Shown: positions 18,509-28,255, numbered from the stretch's first letter. The stretch is 64,000 bases of DNA from Nocardia sp. NBC_00403 (GCF_036046055.1 NZ_CP107939.1:5952001-6016000); one strand, 5' to 3'. A program made the numbers and translations. The notes: generated by a model from the sequence alone, not told the origin.

Positions 18509-19246
18509 TCAGACACGTATGGTGTCGATGCTGTCGGCCGAGATCCAGCTTGCATCGCCGGAGGCCAGAAACGCAACCACATCGGCGATGTCCGCGGGGC
18601 GGCCGGATCGGCCGGGCGCGGTCATCGGACCCACCGTCGCGGTGGCATCCAGGATGGCTGCGGTGCCGTCGGTCTCGGTTGCTCGGGGTGCGACCGTGTT
18701 CACCGTTATCCCGCGCGGCCCGAGTTCGACGGCGAGGGTTCTGCCGAGGACGTCGATGGCGCCCTTGCTCATTGCATAGGCCACCTGCGACGGTGCAGCC
18801 GAGCGGGGCGCACACGAGAAGATGTTGACGATGCGACCGCCGTCGTTGAGCAGGCACAGCGCATGCTGGAGGATGAAGAACGGGGCGGCCACATTGACCG
18901 CGAAAAGCCGATCGAACTCCTCCGGCTCCACCTGGGATATCGAGCCACCAAAATCGCCACCGCCCGCGTTGATAACCAGAATGTCCAGCCGCTCGCCGAA
19001 CGGTCCGGCCGCTAGACCGGCGAACAGGGTGTCGACACCGTCCGGAGTGCCGAGAGCGGCGCGCACTGCGAACGCCTTTCCGCCGCCGGCCTCGATATCG
19101 GCCATGGTCTGTGCGGCAGCTGACTCGCTACCGTCGTAGTGGACGATGACGCTCGCGCCGTCGGATGCCAATCGCATCGCGACGGCCCGACCGATGCCTC
19201 GCGACGCCCCGGTGACCAGTGCGGTCCTACCGTGCAGATTCGACAT
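18509..19246 (-). CDS. Short-chain dehydrogenase/reductase
   Basis: A classical SDR of 245 residues: the NAD(P)-binding motif is TGASRGIG near residue 13, the structural NAG is INAGGGDF, and the catalytic pair is YAMSK (Tyr, Lys) with an upstream Ser in NIFSCAPRSAAPSQ. The substrate is unknown. It is divergent from the SARP-like regulator at 19421; the shared intergenic region carries three GCTCACC-type heptamers, so this gene is a likely target of that regulator. Confidence 0.9.
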   Translation of the reverse strand: MSNLHGRTALVTGASRGIGRAVAMRLASDGASVIVHYDGSESAAAQTMADIEAGGGKAFAVRAALGTPDGVDTLFAGLAAGPFGERLDILVINAGGGDFGGSISQVEPEEFDRLFAVNVAAPFFILQHALCLLNDGGRIVNIFSCAPRSAAPSQVAYAMSKGAIDVLGRTLAVELGPRGITVNTVAPRATETDGTAAILDATATVGPMTAPGRSGRPADIADVVAFLASGDASWISADSIDTIRV

Positions 19247-19310
19247 ATCGAGTCCCGAGCCCTACTTCCGAAGTGATGGATTACGGTTCGGGACAAGCCT
19301 CGGCCGAGGT

Positions 19311-19339
19311 GCTCACCACTTGCTCACCGACGACTCACC
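19311..19339. promoter_or_regulatory. Three heptamer direct repeats with 11-bp period (SARP-type operator)
   Basis: GCTCACC (19311), GCTCACC (19322) and ACTCACC (19333) are spaced exactly 11 bp apart, the arrangement bound by SARP/AfsR-type OmpR-fold regulators. The site lies between the SDR and the BTAD regulator. The same heptamer, on the other strand, recurs with the same spacing at 22580 and 22591. Confidence 0.65.
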
Positions 19340-19420
19340 GCTTGGTGTCGCCGAGATCGGTGCTGGCATACTCTGCGGCATGGTTACCCCAGGTAGAGTT
19401 GCGATTTCGAGCGATACCTG

Positions 19421-22400
19421 ATGCTTTTCGGAATTCTGGGACCGATCGAGGTGTGGCGCGAGGACGGTAGCCCGGGCGTGGTCGGGGGGCCGCAGGTTCG
19501 CGCACTGTTGGCATTGCTGCTGCTGGATGCCGGACACGCCGTCGGGCGTGAACGGCTGATCGACGGGTTGTACGGCGAAGAACCGCCCGGAGACGCGGCG
19601 CACGCTCTGCAGTCGCAGGTTTCGCGGCTGCGACGTGTATTGCGTGACGTGACGGCGTCCGGCACAACCGTCGAGCACAGTTCGACGGGGTATCGGCTCG
19701 CCGTCGACCCGGAGCTGGTCGACGCGCACCGCTTCGGCTGTTTGGCCGATCACGGGCGGCGGGCGCTTGCTGCCGGGGATCCGGCCGCCGCGGCGACGCT
19801 GTTGACCGAGGCGCTCAGCCTGTGGCGCGGCGAGGCCCTCGCCGATGTCGTGGACGCCCCATTCGCGCGGCCGCATGCTGCACGCCTTGCCGACGCACGG
19901 GCCGCCGTGCTGGAGGATCGCGCTGCGGCACTGCTCGCGCTGGGCGACCACCGTGCCGTCGCGGCCGAGTTGCCCGAGTTGCTGGCCACCGACCCGCTGC
20001 GTGAGCGAGCCGTCGCACTGCTGATGCGGGCGCTGTATGCGGGCGGGCGGCAGGCCGAGGCGTTTGCCGTGTACACACAGGCCAGGCAGCTGCTCGCCGA
20101 CGAGTTCGGCGCCGAACCAGCCGCGGAGCTCACGGCGGCACACCTGGCCATCCTGCGGGCCGAGTCTGCGGCAACCCCGATCGCGCGTCGCATGCCCGCC
20201 CAGCTCACCAGCTTCGTCGGTCGCGACCGTGAACTCCACGAAGTGGCGGCCCTGCTCTCGCAGGAACGACTGGTGACCCTCAGCGGTCCGGGCGGCACCG
20301 GTAAGACCCGCCTCGCCATCGAGGTCGGTGCCCGCGCGCGTGGCGAGGTGTGCTTTATCGATCTGTCGCCGTCGGTCGACGGTGCGCAGGTGGTACAGGC
20401 CATCGCCGGGGCATTCGGGGTGCGCGAAACAGGGCTGCTGCCTTCGGATTCCGGCCCGGCAGACGCCGAATCCCGGCTCCTCGACGCACTCGCCGACCGT
20501 GCGCAGCTGATCATCCTGGACAACTGCGAGCAGGTGATCGACGTCGTCGCCGCGCTCGCTCATCGGCTACTCACGGCCTGTCCCGGCCTCCGAATTCTGG
20601 CCACCAGCCGTGAAGCACTGAATATCACCGGTGAAACCGTGTTCCCAGTTGGGCAATTGGCCGTGCCTGCACCAGATGTGGAGCTTGCTGAGGCATCGGG
20701 CGCTCCCGCAGTGCGGCTGTTCGCCGACCGCGCGGCAGCGACGCGGCCAGGGTTCGTCGTGGATGCGGGCACCATCGGGCCGGTTCGGCGGATCTGCGCG
20801 GACCTCGACGGTCTGCCGCTGGCGATCGAACTGGCCGCCGCCAGGCTGCGCACGCTCTCTCTCGAAGAGATCGAAACCCGTCTGGCCCAACGATTCCGGC
20901 TGCTATCACGCGGCAGCCGCACGGCCGCACCGCGACACCAGACGCTGCGCGCCGTGGTCCAGTGGAGCTGGGACATGCTCGACGTCGACGAACAAGCGCT
21001 CGCACGGCGGTTCACGGTATTCGCGGGTGGCGCCACGCTGACCGACGCCGAGCGCGTGTGCGGCTCATCGAACGCCGGCGATCTGCTGGCGAGTCTGGTG
21101 GACAAGTCCTTGGTCGACGTCGACGCCGGCCGATACCGCATGCTGGCGACGGTGCGCGAGTTCTGTGCGGAGCGGCTCGCCGAAGCCGGTGAGACCGCAC
21201 AGCTGAACCGGCGTCACGCCGAGTACTTCGTAGCATTGGTCGAACACGCAGACCTCCGGCTGCGCGGGCCCGAGCAACTCGAATTCCTGGCCCGGCTCGC
21301 CGCCGAGCATGCCAATCTGCTCGCTGCCCTACGCTGGGCCGTCGGCGCGGGCGCAACCGTCTCCGACCTCGATGCGCCGCCGGACCCCGGCGACGCGAAG
21401 TTGGCTGTACGACTCATCGCGGCGTCATCATGGTTCTGGTGGTTGCGCGGGCTGCGCGCCGAGTCCGCGCCGCTGGCCACCCAACTGTTGGACCGGCTCG
21501 GTTCCGACACTCCTGCTGAGGAATACGCCCTGTGCGTCGCGACCGCCGCCCAAGATCACGGCGATCCCGGCGACCACCTCGCGCACGCCGCGACCGCGAT
21601 CGCGAACCAAGACCGGCCGTTGCAACGACCATATCTCTTGCTGCTCTTGATGATCGGCGGCGGCAAAATCGACATGCCCGCCGAACAACAGCGCACCCTC
21701 TTCGGTGCCGATCGGTGGTCGCAGGCGTTCCGGCGCGTCGGACAGGGGCTCGAACTCGTCTTCGCCGGACAGCCGTCGGCGGCGGAGCGCGAATTCACGT
21801 CCGCGCTGGATGGTTTCCGCCCGCTCGGCGACCGGTGGGCGATCGCGACCGTGCTGGACAAGCTGGCAGCGATCGCCGACTGTCGCGGCGAACCTGCGCG
21901 CTCGGTGGAGTTGATGGATGAGGCCATCGCGCTGGTCGAACAGCTCGGCACGGTCGAGGACACCGCAGACCTGCTCAACCGCCGGGCAGATGCCAGGGTC
22001 CGGTGCGGCGCATTCGATGCGGCTCGCTCGGATTACCAACGTGCCGAGGAGTTTTCGCGCACAGTCGGATGTCCGAGCATGCGCGCCAACGCGCGCAGAG
22101 GACTCGGCGATATCGCTCGGATCGAAGGCAACTCCACGCTGGCAGCCCGGGAGTACGCGCTGGCGCTCGAACTGAGCGAGCACATCTCGTTCAGCGCACA
22201 GGAGACGCGGGCACGGATCCTCATCGGATCGGGCTGGGTCGCCGCGGCGCACGGCGACGTGGAGCAGGCCAGGTCGGCACACCTGGCCGGTCTCGCCGCG
22301 GCCATGGCCAGCGGCAACCTGCCCGTCGCCGCGGGCGCGGTGGAGGGCTTGGCCGATACTTGTCTGCTGGCAGGCGACGTTGAGCGCGCAGCCCTGCTGC

Positions 22401-22567
22401 TCGGCGCCGGAGCTGCCCTGCGCGGTGCGCCACCGTCGGGCGACCGCGATGTCGCGCGGGTTGTCGCCGAAGCCGAGCGTCTGCTCGGGCCGAAGCAGTA
22501 CCTCGATGCCCGGCAGCGCGGCAGCGCTCTAGCCCGTCATGAGGTGCTGCAACTGGCGGGTGCGTAA
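19421..22567 (+). CDS. SARP/AfsR-like regulator with BTAD, NB-ARC and TPR domains
   Basis: A 1048-residue regulator. The N-terminus (about 1-95) is an OmpR-type winged helix, followed by a bacterial transcriptional activation domain (about 96-250), an NB-ARC ATPase with Walker A SGPGGTGKTRLA near residue 288, and a TPR-rich C-terminus (about 600-1048). Large SARPs of this kind activate secondary-metabolism or local oxidoreductase genes. The flanking SDR and FAD monooxygenase have matching repeat operators and are the probable targets. A few genes do not make a recognisable biosynthetic cluster here. Confidence 0.92.
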   Translation: MLFGILGPIEVWREDGSPGVVGGPQVRALLALLLLDAGHAVGRERLIDGLYGEEPPGDAAHALQSQVSRLRRVLRDVTASGTTVEHSSTGYRLAVDPELVDAHRFGCLADHGRRALAAGDPAAAATLLTEALSLWRGEALADVVDAPFARPHAARLADARAAVLEDRAAALLALGDHRAVAAELPELLATDPLRERAVALLMRALYAGGRQAEAFAVYTQARQLLADEFGAEPAAELTAAHLAILRAESAATPIARRMPAQLTSFVGRDRELHEVAALLSQERLVTLSGPGGTGKTRLAIEVGARARGEVCFIDLSPSVDGAQVVQAIAGAFGVRETGLLPSDSGPADAESRLLDALADRAQLIILDNCEQVIDVVAALAHRLLTACPGLRILATSREALNITGETVFPVGQLAVPAPDVELAEASGAPAVRLFADRAAATRPGFVVDAGTIGPVRRICADLDGLPLAIELAAARLRTLSLEEIETRLAQRFRLLSRGSRTAAPRHQTLRAVVQWSWDMLDVDEQALARRFTVFAGGATLTDAERVCGSSNAGDLLASLVDKSLVDVDAGRYRMLATVREFCAERLAEAGETAQLNRRHAEYFVALVEHADLRLRGPEQLEFLARLAAEHANLLAALRWAVGAGATVSDLDAPPDPGDAKLAVRLIAASSWFWWLRGLRAESAPLATQLLDRLGSDTPAEEYALCVATAAQDHGDPGDHLAHAATAIANQDRPLQRPYLLLLLMIGGGKIDMPAEQQRTLFGADRWSQAFRRVGQGLELVFAGQPSAAEREFTSALDGFRPLGDRWAIATVLDKLAAIADCRGEPARSVELMDEAIALVEQLGTVEDTADLLNRRADARVRCGAFDAARSDYQRAEEFSRTVGCPSMRANARRGLGDIARIEGNSTLAAREYALALELSEHISFSAQETRARILIGSGWVAAAHGDVEQARSAHLAGLAAAMASGNLPVAAGAVEGLADTCLLAGDVERAALLLGAGAALRGAPPSGDRDVARVVAEAERLLGPKQYLDARQRGSALARHEVLQLAGA

Positions 22568-22568
22568 C

Positions 22569-22597
22569 GGTCGGCAGAGGGTGAGCGTTCGGTGAGC
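22569..22597. promoter_or_regulatory. GGTGAGC direct repeats upstream of FAD monooxygenase
   Basis: GGTGAGC at 22580 and 22591 are spaced 11 bp apart, with a weaker copy, GGTCGGC, at 22569. This is the reverse complement of the GCTCACC heptamer found before the SARP-like gene. It lies just after that gene and just before the monooxygenase start. Its position argues for the ATG at 22619 rather than the GTG at 22592, which falls inside the repeat. Confidence 0.55.
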
Positions 22598-22618
22598 GCC
22601 GACACCGACGCTTGCCAT

Positions 22619-23833
22619 ATGACAAGGACACAGCGCTTCGCCAATAAGACCGTCTTGATCTCCGGCGCCGGCGTCGCAGGCCCGGCCCTCGCCTACTGGC
22701 TGCACCGATACGGGTTTACCGTCACCGTCGTCGAACAAGCTCCTGCCCTTCGGGAGGGCGGCTACAAGGTCGACCTGCGTGGCGTCGCAATGAATGTCAT
22801 CGAGCGGATGGGGCTGCTATCCGAGATCCGGAAAGCGAGCACCCAGATGCGCGGCGGCGCGTGGGTGAACCGGTCGGGCAAGACGCTCACGACACTCGGC
22901 CCCGACCTGATCGGCATGCGCGCCCCCGGTGAGGAGGAGGTACTGCGCGGTGATCTCGCCCGAATCATGTTCGACGCGAGCAAGAGTGGGGTCGAGTATC
23001 TGTTCGGGGACTCGATCACCGATATCGCCCAGGTGCCGCACGGGGTGCACGTGAGTTTCGAGCATGCCCCGACGCGAGTGTTCGATCTGGTTGTCGGTGC
23101 CGACGGATTGCATTCGACCGTGCGGCGCCAGGTGTTCGGGCTCGAAACCGAGTTCGTCCACCACACCGGGATGCACGCGTGCGTATTCAGCGTGCCCAAT
23201 CACCTCGATCTGGACCGCTGGGAGCTCATCTATCCCACGCCGGGCAGAGTGGTGCAGGTCTACAGCACCCAGCAGTCGACCGCGAAGGCCCAATTCGTCT
23301 TTCCGACACCGAAAACCCTGCCCGACCGCCGGGATGTCGCCGGACAGCAGCGCCTGGTCACCGATACGTTCGCCGACGGCGGGTGGGAGACCGCGACGCT
23401 GCTGCAGGCGATGCCCCACTCCCCGGACTTCTACTTCGACTCGGTCAGCCAGGTCCGCCTCGACCAGTGGTCGCTGCGGCGCGTTGCCTTGGTCGGCGAC
23501 GCCGCCTACAGCCCGTCGCCATTGTCCGGCCAGGGCACCAGCCTTGCCATGGTTGGCGCGTATGTCCTTGCGGGGGAACTGAACTCGGCCGGAGGCGACC
23601 ACCACGTCGCTTTTCCGAGGTACCAGGAAAAGATGCGCGACTATGTCGAGCTGAACCTCACCCTCGGCTGGAACAACGCCGGCCAAATGGTGGCGGGCAG
23701 CAAGAGCGCCATTCGGATGCAGACCACCATGATGCGGATGCTGCGCTACCTGCCGTGGCAGGACCTCGCACTGCGCCCGATCATAAAGCCGCTCAACCAC
23801 GCTGCCAACGCCATCACCCTCGAGGACTACTGA
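22619..23833 (+). CDS. FAD-dependent monooxygenase
   Basis: A single-component flavin monooxygenase of the p-hydroxybenzoate hydroxylase fold, about 404 residues. The FAD-binding GxGxxG appears as SGAGVAGPALAYWL near the start, the DG motif as VGADGLHSTVRR, and the second FAD motif as LVGDAAYSPSPLSGQG. The closest type is the TetX/salicylate-hydroxylase-like group; the substrate is unknown. The start used is the ATG at 22619; a GTG at 22592 is possible. It follows the SARP-like regulator, probably its activator. Confidence 0.9.
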   Translation: MTRTQRFANKTVLISGAGVAGPALAYWLHRYGFTVTVVEQAPALREGGYKVDLRGVAMNVIERMGLLSEIRKASTQMRGGAWVNRSGKTLTTLGPDLIGMRAPGEEEVLRGDLARIMFDASKSGVEYLFGDSITDIAQVPHGVHVSFEHAPTRVFDLVVGADGLHSTVRRQVFGLETEFVHHTGMHACVFSVPNHLDLDRWELIYPTPGRVVQVYSTQQSTAKAQFVFPTPKTLPDRRDVAGQQRLVTDTFADGGWETATLLQAMPHSPDFYFDSVSQVRLDQWSLRRVALVGDAAYSPSPLSGQGTSLAMVGAYVLAGELNSAGGDHHVAFPRYQEKMRDYVELNLTLGWNNAGQMVAGSKSAIRMQTTMMRMLRYLPWQDLALRPIIKPLNHAANAITLEDY

Positions 23834-23848
23834 ATCGAACGTCGCGGG

Positions 23849-24439
23849 TCAAGCGACATAGGGCCGCTCGGACCTCGCCGATCGGAGGGCTTCGCCGAAC
23901 CAGACAAGTTGGTCGAGCAGCTTGGTAGCGGCGGCCTTGCTCGGTGCGGGCTCGGTCGGCAGGCCCAGAGCATCGAATCGCTGTGCGGCACCGTGGAAGC
24001 TGACGGTGTCACGCACAGTGACCGCGTGCAGCTCCGTAAAGACCTGCTTCAGGTGTTCGACAGCACGTAAACCGCCCGAAAGGCCTCCATAGGACACAAA
24101 TCCGATCGGTTTCGCCTGCCACTGGGTGAAATGCCAATCGATCGCGTTCTTCAGCGGCGCGGGATAGCTGTGGTTGTACTCCGGTGTCACCACGACGAAC
24201 GCGTCCGCGTTCGCGAGGCGGGCACCCATCTCCGCCAGAGCCCGCGCGCCCCGCTCACCCGGGTCGTCGGACATGTGCGGCGGCAGCTGTATGTCCGCGA
24301 GGTCGATGAGGTCGATGCCGAGGTCCTGGCGCTGTGCGGCGAGTTCGACGAACCACTTGGCGACGGTCGGGCCGAATCGCCCGGAGCGGGTGCTTCCGAC
24401 GATGACGGCGAGCTGAAGCGGACTAACTGTTGGGGTCAT
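23849..24439 (-). CDS. NAD(P)H-dependent FMN reductase
   Basis: A flavodoxin-like reductase: GSTRSGRFGPTVAKW near the start binds the flavin phosphate and TPEYNHSYPAPLKNAIDW is the family signature. It would make FMNH2 or reduce quinones. The ATG at 24439 is chosen; one 21 bp further upstream is also in frame. It lies 117 bp downstream of two FMN-dependent monooxygenase genes on the same strand and may supply them with reduced flavin. Confidence 0.9.
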   Translation of the reverse strand: MTPTVSPLQLAVIVGSTRSGRFGPTVAKWFVELAAQRQDLGIDLIDLADIQLPPHMSDDPGERGARALAEMGARLANADAFVVVTPEYNHSYPAPLKNAIDWHFTQWQAKPIGFVSYGGLSGGLRAVEHLKQVFTELHAVTVRDTVSFHGAAQRFDALGLPTEPAPSKAAATKLLDQLVWFGEALRSARSERPYVA

Positions 24440-24556
24440 ACACAGAGCGTCGAACATCAACGAAGGTTGAGGTCAAATCGGCAGCGAGCCGAGGCTCTCG
24501 AACGACGCCCACCACACCGCACACCACCCGCGCGGGCCGAGGCGAATCCGGCGGGC

Positions 24557-25918
24557 TCAGCGCCTGGTCAGCGGTGGGCGGAGGCCGAGATGATGGCGGA
24601 GTGTCGTTCCGGTGTATCCGGTGCGGTAGGAACCACGTTCCTGGAGTTCGGGAACCAACCAGTCGACGATCTCGTCGAGGCCGGTCGGCACCAGGTAGGG
24701 CGAGATATTGAAGCCGTGGGTTGCGCCGTACCGGACCCAGCGAGTGAGTTCGTCGGCAACCTGGCCGGGCGTGCCCCGGAATCCGGATCGCTGCGAGGTT
24801 TCGATTGCCACCTGCCGCAGCGACAGGTTCTTCGCCTCGGCAAGTGCCCGCCACTGCCTGGCAATCGCCACCGGGTCCTGGCCGTCGCGCTGTGCGCCAC
24901 GGGCTCCCGAGATCACGGTGGGCACCGGGTCCTCCGCGGGCAGCGGACCGTCCGGATCGAGATCGGAGAGATCGCGGCCCCACACCTGTCCGACCAGTGA
25001 CAGCGCGGTCTGGCCGGTGAACTGGCTCTCCAGCACCCAGCGGGCCTTCTCTTCGACCTCGGATTCCCGCTCCGCCAATACGATCTGGGTGCCGGGCAGG
25101 ATCTTGATGTCGTCGTCGGGGCGTCCGACGGTGCGCAGCCTGGCCCGGATGTCGTCGGCGAACGCGAGCGCGGCATCGAAATGCGTTCCGTGCCTGGAGA
25201 AGATGACATCGGCGTGCGCGGCGGCGAACTCGCGACCGGCGGGTGAATCGCCGGCCTGGAAGATGACCGGATGCCCCTGCGCGGAGCGCGGCAGTGTCGG
25301 GGTGATCGAGACCTGGAAGTGTTCGTTGTCGCGTGCCACGGTGCGCACCGCGCCCGGTTCCAGCCAGGCGGCGCCATCACGTGCGGTCGCAATAGCGTTG
25401 TCCGACCAGGCATCCCACAGTTCGCGGGCGATCCGGATGAATTCGCCCGCGCGCTCGTAGCGCTGAGCGTGGTCAAGGTATCCGCCGCGCCGGAAGTTCT
25501 CGCCAGTCCAGGCATTGTCGGTGGTGACTGCATTCCAGCCCGCGCGTCCACCCGAAAGCAGATCCAGTCCGGACAGGCGGCGCGAGAGGTCCGCCGGTTC
25601 GTTGTAGGTGGTGTTCTGCGTGGCGACCAGCCCGATGTGGCTGGTGATTCCGGCCAGCGCCGCGAGTTGGGCAATCGCGTCGGGACGGCCCGCGATGTCC
25701 AGGTCGAGGATCTTGCCGTTCTGCTCGCGCAGGCGCAGACCTTCGCCCAGGAAGAAGGCGTCGAAGAGTCCCCGTTCGGCGGTGGTGATGGTGCGTCGGA
25801 AGGTCTCGAAGTCGATCTGGGACCCGCTGGTGGGGTCCGACCAGATGGTGGAGTGGTTGACGCCCTGGAAGAAGACGCCGAAATGCACCTGTGCGTCGGG
25901 GAACGGAACGTCGGCCAT
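24557..25918 (-). CDS. NtaA/SnaA/DszA-type FMN-dependent monooxygenase
   Basis: A luciferase-like monooxygenase of 453 residues in the NtaA/SnaA/SoxA(DszA)/XenB group, which uses FMNH2 from a separate reductase to oxidise sulfur compounds, nitrilotriacetate or similar substrates. Family stretches visible are GWNAVTT, HAQRYERAGEFI and the VIFQAGDSPAGREFAA region that contacts FMN. Its start overlaps the stop of the next upstream gene by 1 bp, and an FMN reductase gene lies downstream. The substrate is not predictable. Confidence 0.9.
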   Translation of the reverse strand: MADVPFPDAQVHFGVFFQGVNHSTIWSDPTSGSQIDFETFRRTITTAERGLFDAFFLGEGLRLREQNGKILDLDIAGRPDAIAQLAALAGITSHIGLVATQNTTYNEPADLSRRLSGLDLLSGGRAGWNAVTTDNAWTGENFRRGGYLDHAQRYERAGEFIRIARELWDAWSDNAIATARDGAAWLEPGAVRTVARDNEHFQVSITPTLPRSAQGHPVIFQAGDSPAGREFAAAHADVIFSRHGTHFDAALAFADDIRARLRTVGRPDDDIKILPGTQIVLAERESEVEEKARWVLESQFTGQTALSLVGQVWGRDLSDLDPDGPLPAEDPVPTVISGARGAQRDGQDPVAIARQWRALAEAKNLSLRQVAIETSQRSGFRGTPGQVADELTRWVRYGATHGFNISPYLVPTGLDEIVDWLVPELQERGSYRTGYTGTTLRHHLGLRPPLTRR

Positions 25919-27012
25919 CAGTGCTGATCCTTCGCGTATCGATTGTCCGGCCGGGCAAGTCCGAGGTTGGCACGCAGCGTCGAACCAGGCACGGGACGGT
26001 GGGCCAGGCCGGATCGGAACAGAGCGGGCAAAACATAGTGCGCGAGCACCGGTAGGTCCTCATCGATGACCGCCAGGTGCAGGCGCACGCCGTCGACGTG
26101 GTGGGCGAGTTCGGTCAGCAGCGCGATCAGATCCTTCGATTTGCCCGAGAATCGTAGGCGAGCAGCATGTTTCGCGGTCGCGTAGCGGTCCAGATCGGCG
26201 AGCCGCTCCGCCGCAGAAGCCAGCGGAAGGTCGAGGGCGACATCGAGTTCCACGAAAACCAGCGCACCGGACTCATGAGCTCGATCGGCGGCCGCGAGGG
26301 TCTGGGCGAGATCCACGCCCGACACCAGTGCTACATCCGCTTGCCCGGGTTCGGCGGCGCCGTTGGAGAAGACAACCACTTGGCCCTGCGGCGGGCGTGG
26401 CACGATCGAGGGGCCCTTCACCGAGAAGCTCTCGCCGACGAAGTCGACGTAATGCAGCTTGTCGCGGTCGAGGAATTTGCCTGTCGCATAGTCGCGAACG
26501 ACCGCGTCGTCTTCCCAGGAATCCCACAGGCGGCGCGCGACCTCGATCGAATCACGGTGTTCCTGAGCAAGTTCCGCCTCGGCGGTGCGTGCCGGTCGGC
26601 CCCAGGCCGTCGCCGCGGCGGGGTCGGCGATCGTTGTCGCGATCCAGCCGCCGCGACCGCGCGAGGTGTAGTCGAGAGTGGCCAGTTGCGAGGATGTGTG
26701 GAACGGCTCCGCATACGTGGTCGCCACCGCGGGAACAAGGCCCAGGGTGCTGGTCGTCGCCGCAACGAAAGAGGCGCGGGTCACAGCATCGATCCGCCCC
26801 GCGGGTTGATCGCTCGGTACCAGGATCGAATCGTCGAAGGTCGCCAGCGTGAAGCCGGCATTTTCGGCCGCTGCCACGCGCGCCTGCACCGTGTGGCCGG
26901 TCAGGAACCGATCGGGTTCGTGCGTGGCTCGGCGCCATGCGGCCGGGTGGTAGCCCTCGCCGTCCACTTCGACACCCAACGCGAAGACTTTTCTGCCGTT
27001 GCTCACCGCCAT
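25918..27012 (-). CDS. LLM-class flavin-dependent oxidoreductase
   Basis: A luciferase-like protein of about 364 residues, distantly related to the NtaA-type enzyme encoded next to it (GGWIATTIADPAA, RRLWDSWEDDAVV). The C-terminal half is shorter and more divergent than in NtaA homologues, so it may have a different partner or substrate. The ATG at 27012 is preferred to a TTG at 27030. It is coupled to the downstream monooxygenase by a 1-bp overlap. The pair plus the FMN reductase resemble organosulfur-scavenging sets; this is inference. Confidence 0.85.
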   Translation of the reverse strand: MAVSNGRKVFALGVEVDGEGYHPAAWRRATHEPDRFLTGHTVQARVAAAENAGFTLATFDDSILVPSDQPAGRIDAVTRASFVAATTSTLGLVPAVATTYAEPFHTSSQLATLDYTSRGRGGWIATTIADPAAATAWGRPARTAEAELAQEHRDSIEVARRLWDSWEDDAVVRDYATGKFLDRDKLHYVDFVGESFSVKGPSIVPRPPQGQVVVFSNGAAEPGQADVALVSGVDLAQTLAAADRAHESGALVFVELDVALDLPLASAAERLADLDRYATAKHAARLRFSGKSKDLIALLTELAHHVDGVRLHLAVIDEDLPVLAHYVLPALFRSGLAHRPVPGSTLRANLGLARPDNRYAKDQH

Positions 27013-27191
27013 AGGTATGACGATCGTCAAACTTGTCCATCACCGCCATGTTTTGCGTCGTGGTGATCGCAACCCTCGGCGACCGCACCGAGCCGGCGCG
27101 CACCCGGCGGCGAATTCGATCGCGGTGACGCGAGCACTCTTTACCTTCGACGTAATTGCCCCGGATCCACCGGCGGACAAGGCTGGTCGGT

Positions 27192-28130
27192 ATGACAAAA
27201 ATCGGCGTGCTGCTGCCGAGCCGGGAGACGGCGATGACCGGCCGGCATGATGCGGCCGGGTTGGTGGATTTCGCGCGGGCGGCCGAACATGCCGGGTTCG
27301 ACTCGGTGTGGGTGGGCGATTCGCCGTTGGCGCGCACGAGGGCCGAACCGCTCACGGTGCTCGGCGCCGTCGCGGCGAGCACGTCGCGAGTGTGGTTGGG
27401 CACGGCCGCCTACACCGCGACGCTGCGCCACCCGCTGCTCGGTGCACACACTGCGGCCACCGTTGATCAGCTCAGTGCCGGCCGACTGGTCCTTGGGCTC
27501 GGCGCCGGTTTCCCGGTGCCGGAGAGCGCGGCCGAATTCGAGTCTGTCGGAGCGCCTTTCGCACAGCGGGTCGGCCGGCTGGACGAGACAGTGGCCATCT
27601 GGCGGCAGAGTTGGTCGGGCGGCGGCCGGTTCGACGGCCGCTACTGGCATCTCGATGACCTGTCGCGCGCGCTGCCTGCCCACGACATCACCGGGCCACC
27701 GCTCTGGCTCGCAGGTGGCGACACGCCACGGGTCCTACAGCGTGTCGCCCGACTCTACGATGGCTGGCTGCCGTTCCTGCCGGATCCGGCGGCCTACGCC
27801 CGCGCCTGGGACACGATTCGAGAGCTGACCACCCGCACGGTCACCGCCGGTTTCTATGCCACGATCAATATCAACGACAACACCGCAGTGGCCCGCGCCG
27901 AGCTCGACCGTTACGTCCACCAGTACTATCGGCGGTCGCTGGACGAAATGTCCATGATACAAGCATATTTCGGCGGCCCCGCCGATCAATGCGCCGAGTG
28001 GCTCGGGCGCTACTTCGAGGCCGGTGCGACACATGTGGTGCTTCGCATCGGCTCGCTCGACGCACGCAATCAGCTGGACGCGATAGCCGACACCCTCCTG
28101 CCTGCGCTGCACACCGCGCCGACATCGTAG
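27192..28130 (+). CDS. LLM-class F420 or FMN-dependent oxidoreductase
   Basis: A third luciferase-like protein, 312 residues, of the type annotated as F420-dependent in actinobacteria: VWVGDSPLARTRAEPL near residue 40, GRLVLGLGAGFPVPE near residue 97, and an FMN/F420-binding region around LWLAGGDTPRVLQR. It is divergent from the other two LLM genes, with 179 bp between. Cofactor choice cannot be settled from the sequence. The ATG at 27192 was taken over an upstream in-frame start because homologues begin MxKIGVLLP. Confidence 0.88.
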   Translation: MTKIGVLLPSRETAMTGRHDAAGLVDFARAAEHAGFDSVWVGDSPLARTRAEPLTVLGAVAASTSRVWLGTAAYTATLRHPLLGAHTAATVDQLSAGRLVLGLGAGFPVPESAAEFESVGAPFAQRVGRLDETVAIWRQSWSGGGRFDGRYWHLDDLSRALPAHDITGPPLWLAGGDTPRVLQRVARLYDGWLPFLPDPAAYARAWDTIRELTTRTVTAGFYATININDNTAVARAELDRYVHQYYRRSLDEMSMIQAYFGGPADQCAEWLGRYFEAGATHVVLRIGSLDARNQLDAIADTLLPALHTAPTS

Positions 28131-28255
28131 CCGTTGCCGCGCCGGGATCCGGATCGGTGCCGCGGGCTACCCGATCGGAAACGCCACCGACTCGGCAATG
28201 ATCATCGATGCGTGGCCGCCGACGTCAGTAGCGGGATTACGTATCGAAATTATTA

